Positions 10,719-20,879 of a DNA stretch of 64,000 nucleotides are shown in pieces. The stretch is from Pomphorhynchus laevis (Eukaryota > Acanthocephala > Palaeacanthocephala > Echinorhynchida > Pomphorhynchidae): positions 62,001 through 126,000 of the forward strand of contig WNNJ02002827.1 of the NCBI GenBank assembly GCA_012934845.2, given 5' to 3'. Positions within the stretch are counted from its first letter, which is position 1; each line of letters opens with the position of its first letter. The notes beneath the pieces were generated by a model. That model saw nothing but the letters and a program-made list of their open reading frames with translations. It was not told where the DNA came from and ran no database searches. The position numbers were made by a program, and so were the translations under genes.

Positions 10719-13672
10719 TATAACTGTTATTGCCTCGGTCTCCTTAACACTAGATCTATTCTCAATAAATCCGATCTTATCCTCAACCTATTCACCAAGC
10801 AATCCATCGATCTCTTCTGCCTCACCGAATCCTGGCACTCATATTCCGACGACCTTTCCATTCACCGTCTGCTCTCTACCGATTGCTCCCTAGTCGAATC
10901 CGCCCGCCCCCTCATCTCATGCCCTTCTAAATTCTCTAATCATGGCGGCATCGTCGCATTCGCGCGTCACCCCGCGTCTCTTCGCAAAATCAATCCCCTT
11001 TTAGTCCTTGCCCTTTTGAATTGCTCACTTGTCGTTATTCTAACCCGATCACTCTAGATCTCGCCATTGTATACCGTCCTGGTTCATCAGCTCCTACTGC
11101 CTTATTTTTTACCAAACTCGCTGACCTCCTTTCTCATTGTTCTTTGTCCTCAATCCCTTCACTCGTTCTAGGCGACTTCAATATCCGCCTAGACCGCCCC
11201 TCTTCCACGGATTCCATCCGGTTCATCAACATTCTATCCAACTACAATTACAAACTAATCTCCACTGCCCCCACACATATACTTGGTGGAGCACTCGACA
11301 TCATCGCTGTCCCCGATCATTTTGCTGCCTACACCTCACTGTCCATCTCTGATCCTGGTCTATCCGATCACTTTCTTATCACCCTTGATCTCACTCACAA
11401 CCGCATCCCTTTTAACACACCTACAATTCTACGTCGCCCTTGGAGAAATCTTGACCTCTCCCTTCTCCGCTCTGCGTTACTCAAATCATCTCTATCATTA
11501 CCCCCAATAGCATATTCATCTCCTCACGATCTCGCTTTTCTTTTCGACTCTTAACACACATCCACTCTCGATATTCTCTTGCCCTTCAAGTCTCACCCAC
11601 ACCGTCGCTTGTACCGTGCCCCATGGTTTTACATCCAATGCCTACTATCAAAGCGTCGACTCCGCCATGCTTTTCGAGTCAATCACCGCTCTCTCAGACG
11701 TGATTTCTGCTCGATTACTCCGTCTTTCCGTGATTCCTATCTTGCTCTTCGCCTGTCTCATCTCAACCTACTACGTACCAAATGCAACTCCTTCTGGCAG
11801 CATAAAATCATCACTTCATTCAACTTTAAGACTCTCTGGCATACTTTTAACTCAATCCTTGCTCGCTCCTCTTCGCCGTGCAACATCAATGTCAATGATT
11901 ATTCGTCATTTCTCCAGACTAAAGTATTTACGTTACTCTCTCACACCCCGGTCTCCATCCTATCCCACTCTGCCCAGTCTAATCTTATCCTCACGGAACT
12001 CTTTCATCTTCTGCTAGTCTCACCTACATAAGTATCATCTGTCCTCATGTCCTTGCCCAACAAAACCTCACCTGCCGATCCCCTGCCTACTCACATATTA
12101 AAATCTATATGCTCATCGATATCCCCATTTCTCACAACCTTGTTTAACTCGTCCATCCGCAGTCGTATCTTCCCTTCACACTGGAAATCCGCAATCGTTC
12201 GTCCCCTCCTTAAGAAACAATCGCTCGACCCCTCGTTTCCTTCTAGCTATCGCCCTATTTCACTACTCCCTACTCTTTCTTAGCTCTTAGAACGCCTCAT
12301 CTTAATACAAATCAACGCTTATCTCTCATCATCCAATCTGTACCCTCCTTTCCAATCCGCTTTCCGCTCTAATCACTCGACAGAAATCGCATGCATAAAA
12401 GTGTACAACGACTTACTCATTTCTCTAGACAAGGCTCTATATAGTGTTCTCATCTCCCTCGACCTCTCCTCCGCATTCGACATTGTCGACCACACCGTTC
12501 TCCTTTCTCGCCTTCGTTATGATTACGGCTTTTCTTCCTTTTCCGTAGCATGGTTCGCCTCATATCTATCCGACCGTTCCTTTCGCGTCTGTTCTAATTC
12601 ATCATCCTCCCCTCCCATCCCTATTTTTTGCAGGGTCCCACAAGGTTCAGTCCTAGGTCCCCTGCTTTTCTCTCTTTTGCTTGGCGATCTCTCTCCATTT
12701 ATCAAACCTTACTCCTTTAACGTCATGCAATACGCCGATGACATTCTAATCTATGCTCATGCACCCGCACATTGCATACAAGATATCGGCATTTCTGCCT
12801 CCAACTGTCTTTCTTCTATCTACAAACGTCCCTCTAATCTCCATCTCGTTCTAAACCCCGAAAAGTCCAACATAATGTGGATCCTTCCCCGTAAACCAAA
12901 CATATCTCCTCCCACTGTATATTTTGCCTCATCGATCATCCTCATAGTCCACAATCTCACTTTCTTAGGCTTCCATTTCGATGATCACCTTTCCCTTAAA
13001 CCCTTCGTCCGTGACAAGGTCCGCTCATCTAACTTAATTCTCCGTGACATCTGATGTATCCGCCCCCTTATCGACTTCAGTTCTTGTACGTCTCTTCTTT
13101 CATCGCTTCTTTTCCCTAAAATCGATTACTGCCTTAGCCTTTTCGCCAATTCTCCAAAATCCATCATCCTACCCCTACAACGAATAATCAACACCGCCGT
13201 TCGAGTGCTCTTTCGTCTCCGTCGCTTCGACTACACATCCACATATTTTGTCCAACTCTCCTGGCCCACCATCCACATTCGCATCAAACTCCGCCTTCTT
13301 CTCGTTACATTTCGTCTCATCGCTGTCGGCTCCCCATCGTTCATCAACCTTCCTTTCTTAGACGATACTCGCCCCACCTCGCTATCGCTTCGTTCCTGTC
13401 ATACCCTCTTACTCCACGTTCCTAATTACTCCAACAACTACGGTCTCCGATCCTTCCTCGTCGCCGCCTCACTCGCCTGGAATCAACTCCCTCTCGACGT
13501 CCGCCGCGCCCCCTCCTTTATCACATTCAAACACCTCCTCCGTTCACACCTTCTCGACACCTGATTCACAGTCTTGTTTTTTTTGTGGTCATGTAAGCGT
13601 GCGCTGGCACGCATTTGCCACGTTAAAATAAATCCTTTCTTTATATTATAGTTTAACTGTTATATAGCTGAT
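10719..13672 (+). mobile_element. Family A1 LINE, ORF2 and 3' UTR, with target duplication
   Basis: ORF2 is present from the endonuclease to the end. Endonuclease landmarks are LLNTRSILNKSD at about 10735, FCLTESWHS, VLGDFNIRLDRP at about 11170-11205 and LSDHFLITLDL at about 11360-11390. The linker (RAPWFYIQCLLSKRRLRHAFR) leads into the RT: LSSAFDIVDH at about 12460, VPQGSVLGPLLF at 12635-12670, YADDILIY at 12730-12750, then the C-terminal region to DVRRAPSF...LLDT at 13564. The 3' hairpin is at 13597-13612, and AATAAA follows. ORF1 is absent through 5' truncation. ORF2 is broken by about six frameshifts or stops, for example TAA at 11552-11554 and 12029-12031 and the stretch near 13055-13200. 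Otherwise the sequence is well preserved. Confidence 0.85.
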
Positions 13673-13686
13673 TATATAAATGTTAT
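13673..13686. repeat. Target-site duplication, right copy
   Basis: Exact copy of the 14 bases at 10705-10718, directly after the A-rich 3' end of the A1 LINE. Confidence 0.75.
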
Positions 13687-14069
13687 ATTAAATGGTAAGA
13701 TTATTTATATCCTGGTTGTATAGAGATTTGGTGACTAAAAGCCTTGTTTTCGGGTACAATTTTATTCACCAAATTGTTTTTATGGATTCACTATACAAGC
13801 CAATACACTCAAGCTCACATCAGATTCTTTCAATACGTAACAGGAATGCCGACACTGACGATATCGTTTCGATACATTTCAAATTGCATCAAAATCGATT
13901 TGTCCGCCGACAAATTCAATTTATTGAAAAAGTTGGTTTAAACTTTATTTACTATTTAACAAAATTATTATTACTACATGTCATAGCCATAAGGCTGTTT
14001 TGACCGCTCACAAAAAAAAACAAATTAATACAAGAAAAATAATCAAAAAAATCATTTAGTATATATATA
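13687..14069. other. Unassigned stretch with a 103-codon open frame
   Basis: An open frame at 13692-14003 (plus) encodes a protein without recognised motifs. It is AT-rich and probably fortuitous. I see no repeat match within the window. Confidence 0.3.
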
Positions 14070-14420
14070 TCAGAACCATGGGTACTGCAGCAACCACCAT
14101 TCGTTCTCATTTCGAATCCAGTTCTTTATATTAGATTTAAATTCATTGATTGTATGCACCGCAACGACATCAACTGGAAGACGATTCCAAACATTCACCG
14201 CTCGATGGGACAGTCGGAAATGACGGGGGTATTTTCCGTGCTCATGTACTACTAGTACTTTCAAGTGCCCTCTACGTCCATCCCGTTCATTGAGTTCAAC
14301 TCTATTTGCTGGAAAATTTTCATCCTTATTAATTAGTCGATACATAGCTAGAAGGTCGAAAAGAAGGAACCTTTTACGCATTGTCGTCATATTCAAACTT
14401 TTTATTCGTACCTCATAGAG
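14070..14420 (-). mobile_element. CR1/Jockey-like LINE, ORF2 C-terminus
   Basis: The 108-codon frame on the minus strand (14396-14070) ends in the signature common to CR1/Jockey LINE C-termini: HFRLSHRAVNVWNRLPVDVV...NEFKSNIKNWI. It resembles but is not the same as family B (46040-46199) or the element at 60530-61824. Only the end of ORF2 is kept. Confidence 0.65.
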
Positions 14421-16062
14421 AAGATATCGTACCTGAGGACATAATGTTTACTGTCATTGTATGTACATTGCCACGACGATTTGCCTTCACCTTTCACTCA
14501 GATCATGAAAAGAAATTGGGCTAAAGTTAACATTAAGCAACTTCAAATAGCATTTTCTACCGAAATCAATACGTATATTCTTCTGTTCCAGAAAGTTATG
14601 AACACTTGTCGCTCCGCTTATTGCGCACGTCCAACAATTTCGCTCCATTAAAGCGCCCTAAATCGGGTATCTCGTACCCTCCTTAGTTGGACTATCAGGT
14701 CCGTTCAGCCCTGAAAATTCGAAACACATTATGGCATATGTCTAGAATAGATCCGTCTATTCGTATTGAGTACACTCCTCGGAATCTTTGTAACAGGCTA
14801 AAATTTAAAAAGGACAATCATTATAGAACAACATTGCAATGTGTATTTCTCATAATCCGAAGAGATTATGATCCTACATTCGTAGTTCCCTAAACGTTCA
14901 AACGGGAATTAACTCGATTCACTCGTCGAATGGAGTTCTGACAGGGGAACTCCATATTGCTAATCATCTAACAAAGATCTTCGCAGTTCCATGTAACTAT
15001 ACTGTAGACTTAAATAAGTTCGTCCAGCAGGCGGTTCTTGTTCTTATCTGCGAATGCGCGATAGAGATTAAAGTAGATTATATTTACAATGAATTATTGG
15101 CGCTGAGGCAATTTGGCTCACCGGGCCCTGATGACATTGCTCCTTTTCTGGTTCGTACTTTAGCTTGTTCTCTCTGTCAGCATCTAACTTCTGCTTTTCG
15201 ACACAGCCTCAAACATTGCTGGATTCCTGATATTTGGAGGCGTGCCATTGTAGTCCCGATACCCAAAAAGAATCCACCTGTTAGTTTGTCAGACTTTCGC
15301 TATATTAGTCTTACTTACGTGTTTTCCAAAATTCTCAAAAAACTAGTCTCGAAGCATATTCGACTTCATCTTAAGAAAAATAGTATACTCTCGGACTCAC
15401 AACACGTATTTATGCCGGACCGTTCTTGTTTAACCAATTTAATAACAGCTCGTGAAAGATGGACAGACGACTTTAGTTCTGGATATGTTATCGATGCTGT
15501 CTTTTTAGACTTTTTTAAGGCCTTTGGTCGTGTAACTCATGATGGTATCGTCTTATTGCTTGCTCACTATGGTTTCCATTTTCAGACCATTAAGTGAATT
15601 AAGAATTTCTTATCTTTTCGGTCATTCCAAGTAAGAGTTGTTGGTGTTCTTTCAAAGAGCTCTAGGGTGCTTTCCTGTGTACCTCAAGGATCTGTTATTG
15701 GTCCCCTTCTTTTTGTCGTATTTTTTAAATGACCTGATCCTGCGTTTAAAGAACCCTGTTTTAGCATATGCTGATGATTAAAAAATCTGGACTGCTGTTC
15801 GTACTCCTACCGATTGTCAGTCACTACAGGACGACCTGGACTGCCTTACTAAATGGTTGAAGCCGCTGGACTCATGTTAAACATTGATAAATGTATTTCG
15901 ATGAGAATGGGGAAGACTACTTCGTCGTTCCAGTATCGCATTGGTAGTGCGTTATTAAACGAAGTTGAACAACATAGAGAATTAGGTGTAATAATTCATC
16001 ACTTTCTTAAGACACGATTGAATAGTGGGCACGCAAGGATAAAAGCAAATAAGGCACTGTAA
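14421..16062 (+). mobile_element. Family B LINE relic: endonuclease linker and RT
   Basis: The linker appears at 14460-14850 (HDDLPSPFTQIMKRNW, then PRNLCNRLKFKKD as in the complete copy at 44380-44410). The RT follows: FGSPGPDDIAPFLV at 15110, WRRAIVVPIPKKN at 15240, FLDFFKAFGRVTHDGI at 15510, CVPQGSVIGPLLF at about 15670-15710, then AYADD with a stop directly after it at about 15779, then the post-catalytic part at 15853-16062. It is broken many times and truncated at the 3' side where a reversed A1 piece begins. Confidence 0.75.
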
Positions 16063-16065
16063 AGC

Positions 16066-16330
16066 AAAAAATATGGATGGGAGGTGATGATGAATTAGAA
16101 CAGACGCGAAAGGAACGTCGGATAGATATAAGGCAAACCATGCTACGGAGGAGGAAGAAAAGCCGTAATCATAACGAAGGCGAGAAAGGAGGACGGAGTG
16201 GTCGACAATGTCGAATGCGGAGGAGAGGTCGATGGAGATGAGAACACTATATAGAGCCTTATCTCGAGAAATGAATAAGTCGTTGTACACTTTTATGCAT
16301 GCGATGAATAAGTAGTAAAGGATGATCACT
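16066..16330 (-). mobile_element. Family A1 LINE RT fragment
   Basis: On the minus strand this encodes VYNDLFISRDKALYSVLISIDLSSAFDIVDHSVLLSRL and the following SYLSD region (about 16320 to 16080), matching 12400-12600. It is an internal fragment lacking both ends, inserted opposite to the flanking family B relic. Confidence 0.75.
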
Positions 16331-16480
16331 CAAACTTAAGGTGTCATTATAATTAACGGAAACATTACATTCAGAAGTGGATAATCAGCGATCTAGAATG
16401 TGAGCTCTCTAAATATAGTATTTTATCACAATAAACAGATTAAGATGAATTATAATGACTTAAATGTAAACGCAGTTCCG
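16331..16480. other. Unassigned AT-rich stretch
   Basis: No gene or repeat recognised. Confidence 0.3.
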
Positions 16481-17330
16481 TTACGATTTAAATTAAAAGT
16501 AGTTTTAATTGATCTCAATTTAATGTTCATATCTAGATATATACCTTTATAATCAATTATAGTTTATTAAGAATAAGGCTACTTGGATAAATTTGCTCAC
16601 TTATCGAATAAAAATTATTAGAATTAAATACACAAATATCATCAATGTATCGAAATTTATTATTTCATATCTTTATATAATTTAGATTTATTTTTTACAC
16701 AGTTATGAACAAATTCATATTCCATAAAGCTTAAAAATAAGTCAGCTATAATTGGGCTATATTACCACCCATTGGAACACCTTTTACTTGTCTAAATATA
16801 TATGTCCCAACTTTAAATAATTTTGATTTATCAAAATATTTAGAGATTCTATAAATTCAATTTTATTCATATATTTATATTTACTTGATGGTTTAATTTT
16901 TGTTAGATATGCGTTACAGTTATTATAACATATATGTATATCTTTTTCCGAATATAAGATTAATTAATATTTCTAATGCATATTTAATATCTGCTAAATC
17001 TAAATTTAGATCTAAATCTAGATTTAGCATTATGTTTTGTTTATTTTATAATTATATAAAATACGTAGACTCAGTTAGCTGATTTGATTTATCCATATAT
17101 TTATATTTACTTCATGGTTTAATTTTTGTTAGATATGAGTTACAGTTATTATAACATATACAGTATATCTTTATACGATATAAATTTACAGTAGTTTTAA
17201 TTTATGTTAATTTAATGTTCATTAAATGTTAATGGTTATTAAATGTCATAGGTATTAAATGTTAATTTAATACCTAGTTTATACATAGTTTTAAACACGT
17301 AGACTCAGTTAGCTGATCAGATTGAATAAG
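16481..17330. mobile_element. Head-to-head Penelope-like element pieces
   Basis: 16481-17010 is the PLE RT in reverse orientation (complement of 8530-9050; it contains the reversed GVPMGG and YIDD regions). At about 16995-17030 a near-palindrome on CTAAATCT/AGATTTAG joins it to a plus-oriented PLE tail (17030-17092, ending GTAGACTCAGTTAGCTGATT). A second reversed RT piece follows (17093-17230) and a second terminal signature (17290-17320). All pieces are decayed. Confidence 0.65.
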
Positions 17331-17339
17331 TTGATTTGT

Positions 17340-17703
17340 GACAGATTAAATTAATTTGAAACAGATTAAACTATCTTGTTATCCCTATTAACTACTTACA
17401 ATCTAAAGTAAATGCAATTTCAGTTCCGCTCGCTTCGGTCGCGAAAAATCTTGTCCACTAAGATTAATACTTTTTTGGTTATAAATAAACTACTTACAAT
17501 TACAATAAAATAACATACAATACAGTTTCGACTACAATCTTCGACGACAACCAACGACAACCTTCGACAACCATCGACGACATCCACTAGCTACTTACAA
17601 ACAACTACTACTTACAACCAACGCGAACTACTTACAACTAACGACTTGCAGACTAACGGAGTCTAAACATTCTTGATTACAACTAACTAATTAACATCTT
17701 ATT
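17340..17703 (+). promoter_or_regulatory. Family A2 LINE 5' UTR
   Basis: This 360-base leader precedes ORF1. It contains a block at 17421-17458 (core TCCGCTCGCTTCGG) that recurs upstream of ORF1 in two other LINE copies (31815-31846 and 53022-53062, both minus), always in the same orientation. It also has CTACTTACAA runs, degenerate CGACGACAACC units at 17535-17590, and a TTACAATCTAAAGTAAAT stretch shared with the family B leader at 41640. An internal promoter role is the family norm but is inferred. Confidence 0.5.
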
Positions 17704-18979
17704 ATGGCAAAGAGAAAGCTAACTAAAAATGTTGGCCAGCAACTCAAGTCCGTCAAGGAAACTTACATCGAAAAGCAAATTCGATGCGACAGCAAGAACT
17801 GCAATGTTTGGACTCACGTTGCCATTCCTTTCACTGACGAGGACAACGTTTCAGGACTGAATTTCCTCTGCGGCTTCTGTTTTGCTGACCTCGTAGCTAA
17901 GCTAATAAAGAATGACCCCTTAAACGGTGGAGACGTTCTGGACGCTAACGAAACAGAGTTGTGCTCAATAAATGAACTTGATGATATCTCTCAGTCGACT
18001 AAGACCGCTGTTATACATGGAACATCAACAAACGACAAAATGTATCCGAAGCTATCGTCGTCATCCGTTTGCTTACTAACTCCTTCGTCATCTATGAAAC
18101 CCGTTCTTGAAACTTCTCTCACACACACTCCTCCTTTAACTACGGATAAAACTTCCCTTAATCTTCATCTTCCTAACAATGCAAACAGTAAAGGCCTTCA
18201 TCTCGTACCTCATTTTTCCTATTCATCCCCACATCTAAATACATCTCATAACTCTTTCTTCTCTTCACGTACTCCTTACTCTACCTCCACCGTATCACTT
18301 CTCAATAATTTACATCCTTCCGTCAAAATTATCTCCAATAACATCTCCGTTCAACCTATTCAACAATCCACTTCTGTCACACATGCTCCAACCGTATCAC
18401 CTATCAATAATTTACATCCTTCCGTCAAAATCATCTCCAGTAACATCTCCGATCAACCGATTCAACACTTCACTCCTGTCACACATGCTCCAAACTATCT
18501 TAACTTATTCCCCTGTCATTCCCACGTTTATCTGCTCTTCTGCCTCTACCACTACCAGGTCTGTCCGTCCACCACTACGTAATCGTTTTCCTTCGCGCGA
18601 TCGATGCATTATCATATATAATTTAAAGGTTTCCGAATCTGCTTCTCCTCAATGTCGCCTCAATGATGATGTATCTGCTTTCAGGTCTATCCTAGCAACC
18701 ATTCTTCCTGATAATAATCCATCCCTCTTCAATAATATCGCTCCTGTATCTTTGATCCGTTTAAACAAATCCACTAAATCCAATCATCTCAGTCCTCCAC
18801 TCCTAAAAATCGTTTTCCAACATAGTTCACATGCATCATTGGTACTTTCCCAATATTTTAAAGTTCTTAGCACTTCGTCTACTTGTCGTATCTTTCCTGA
18901 ACGCTCCCCTTCTGATATTGTCCAGCTCAATTTAGCTCGCATTAAGAAACATCGACGTGAAACAAACGGCGAGTCATAA
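17704..18979 (+). pseudogene. Family A2 LINE ORF1 protein (zinc finger and RNA-binding)
   Basis: ORF1 of the LINE would coat the element RNA. Residues 28-59 form a four-cysteine finger: C28-x4-C33-NVWT, then x22, then C56-GFC59, the same spacing as in family B ORF1. A long Ser/Thr/Pro-rich linker follows with a duplicated segment (LLNNLHPSVKIISNN and INNLHPSVKIISSN, about 18300 and 18410). The reading frame shifts by one near 18500. The C-terminal half in the next frame holds the RNA-binding core (ASPQCRLNDDVSAFRSILATILP ... PPLLKIVF) and the C-terminal domain (RIFPERSPSDIVQLNLARIKKHRRETNGES). The stop at 18977-18979 looks premature because the copy at 7557-7838 reads on through LSIRQLNGNYF. 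Confidence 0.78.
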
Positions 18980-19038
18980 TTATCTATACGTCAAATCAAC
19001 GGAAATTTTCACGTTGTACACACAAAGCCAAAAAATCG

Positions 19039-20803
19039 ATGTCGTCCCATCTCTCCCCATTGTCTTCTTCGCTAGTCGATCTCTCTCCAAAGCATACTTT
19101 TCGTCTGAGTCTATTCAACACTCGCTCCATTCTTCATAAAGCTGATATGCTCCTTGATATCTTCGATCAATTATCTATCGATATTCTCTGCATTACCGAA
19201 TCCTGGCATTGTGACTCCGACGATCTTGCTATTCGACGTCTATGTCGCTCTGATTGTTCTTTAGTTGAATCAGCTCGTCCAATTGCCTCTCATACATCTA
19301 CTACTTTTAACCATGGCGGTATTGTTGCCATTGCTCGTTACCCAATGTCTTTACGTAAAATTAACGTTAACATCCGTTACACCTCGTTCGAATTACTCAT
19401 ATGCAGATTATCAACTTCTTTCCCTCTGGAACTTGTGATTGTATACCGTCAAGGTTCAGTTGCCCCCTTACGTATCTTCTTTAACGACCTTGCAGATCTA
19501 ATGTCTCACTGTTCATTGTCTTATACTCCTTCTTTTGTTCTCGGTGACTTTAACATTCGTCTTGATCGCCCGGCTGACTCTGACTCTATCACTTTAAGTA
19601 ATCTTTTTTCTGATTTTAACTATAAATTACTTTCAACAAGCCCAACTCATATTCTCGGCGGTGCTCTCGACATCATTGCTGTCCCTATCTGCTTCAATGA
19701 CTATACTTCCTTGTCAATTACTGATCCCGGTTTGTCCGATCATTTCCTTGTCACTCTTACTCTTACTCGTCCCCATCCTCCTTCTCCGCCTCCACCAATA
19801 TCCACACCAAGTCGAGCCTGGAAACTTCTCGATATCCCTGTTCTCTGCACAGCCTTACTCAATTCTTCACTCTTTTCACTTCCTCTTAACTACCTCTCTC
19901 CCGATGATCTCTGCATTCTGTTTGATTCTGAACTTACGTCGATCCTCAATAACCTTCTGCCTAGTCGACTTCAACGTTCCCAGCGCTTGCGCCATGCTCA
20001 CGCACTTTCTTAACATATTCATGATCTTAGTGTTTCTGTTTCCAGCTGTCTTGTCTCAATTGCCAATCATCTTTCTTCCCTTCGCCTTTCTCTGAATCCT
20101 GATAAATCTAAAATTATGTGGATCCTACCTCGACGCTTCGGCGTAGAACCTCCTTCCGTATCATTAAATTCTACAATTCTTCCTATCGTTGATAATTTCG
20201 TTTTCCTAGGCTTTCATTTCGACAACCGACTTTCACTTAAACCTTTCGTTAGTGATAAAGTACGCTCATCTACCTTTGATACTCCGCAATCTTCGTCAAG
20301 TTCGTAGATTGATCGATTTCCTTTCTTGTATGACTCTCATATCTTCTCTTCTTTTCTCAAGACTTGATTACTGTCTTAGTCTATTTTCCAACTCACCTAA
20401 ATCCACTCTTCTTCCTTTACAACGCATCATCAACGCTGCCGTCCGAATTCTCCTCCGTCTTCGTCGTTTTGATCATACATCTCACCATCGTGCTTATCTC
20501 GATTTGCCTATCATTTATTGTCGTGTTTAAATTCGTCTTCTTCTCATTGCTTTCCGCCTTGGAACTTCTCATACCCCTTCATATCTTAGCCTTCCTTTTC
20601 TCAACAATTCTCGTACTGTGTATTGTGCTCTGCGTTCTCGTAATTCCCTTATTTTACATGTCCTAAACTACTCTACCTCTTTTGGCTTCCGCTCCTTCGT
20701 TGTGGCTGCTTCTCTCTTGTGGAATCAACTGCCTATTCATATCCGCCAATCAACATCTATGCCGTGCTTAAAACGCCAAATCCAATTCCATTTCAACAAT
20801 TAA
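19039..20803 (+). pseudogene. Family A2 LINE ORF2 with RT core deleted
   Basis: 19039-20013 is an uninterrupted APE-type endonuclease: FNTRSILHKADM, LCITESWHCDSDD, NHGGIVAIARYP, VLGDFNIRLDRPADSD, GGALDIIAVP and LSDHFLVTLTL. At about 20005 the frame jumps from the region after the endonuclease straight to sequence lying after the RT YADD motif (IHDLSVSVSSCL...LNPDKSKIMWILPR). The RT palm, close to 1 kb, is therefore missing. The thumb and C-terminal parts remain (20116-20803: SLKPFVSDKVRSS, LDYCLSLFSNSPKSTLLPLQR), with frameshifts near 20270 and 20530. This copy cannot make a working RT. Confidence 0.8.
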
Positions 20804-20879
20804 CTAATTACCTATGACTTTTGATGTTCTTTTTTATTTGTTAGTGATCATGTAAGCAACAACAACGATTTTATTAAAT
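20804..20879 (+). repeat. Family A2 LINE 3' UTR remnant
   Basis: It contains GATCATGTAAGC of the family 3' end, but the conserved hairpin and poly(A)-signal part are replaced by other sequence, probably where the family C LINE joined. Confidence 0.5.

Noticed and set aside
13692-14003. 103-codon plus frame as a host gene
   Set aside because: No motif, low complexity, surrounded by LINE debris.
17704-18582. Zinc-finger host gene
   Set aside because: The finger, linker and downstream core match LINE ORF1 in family B, and ORF2 follows directly.
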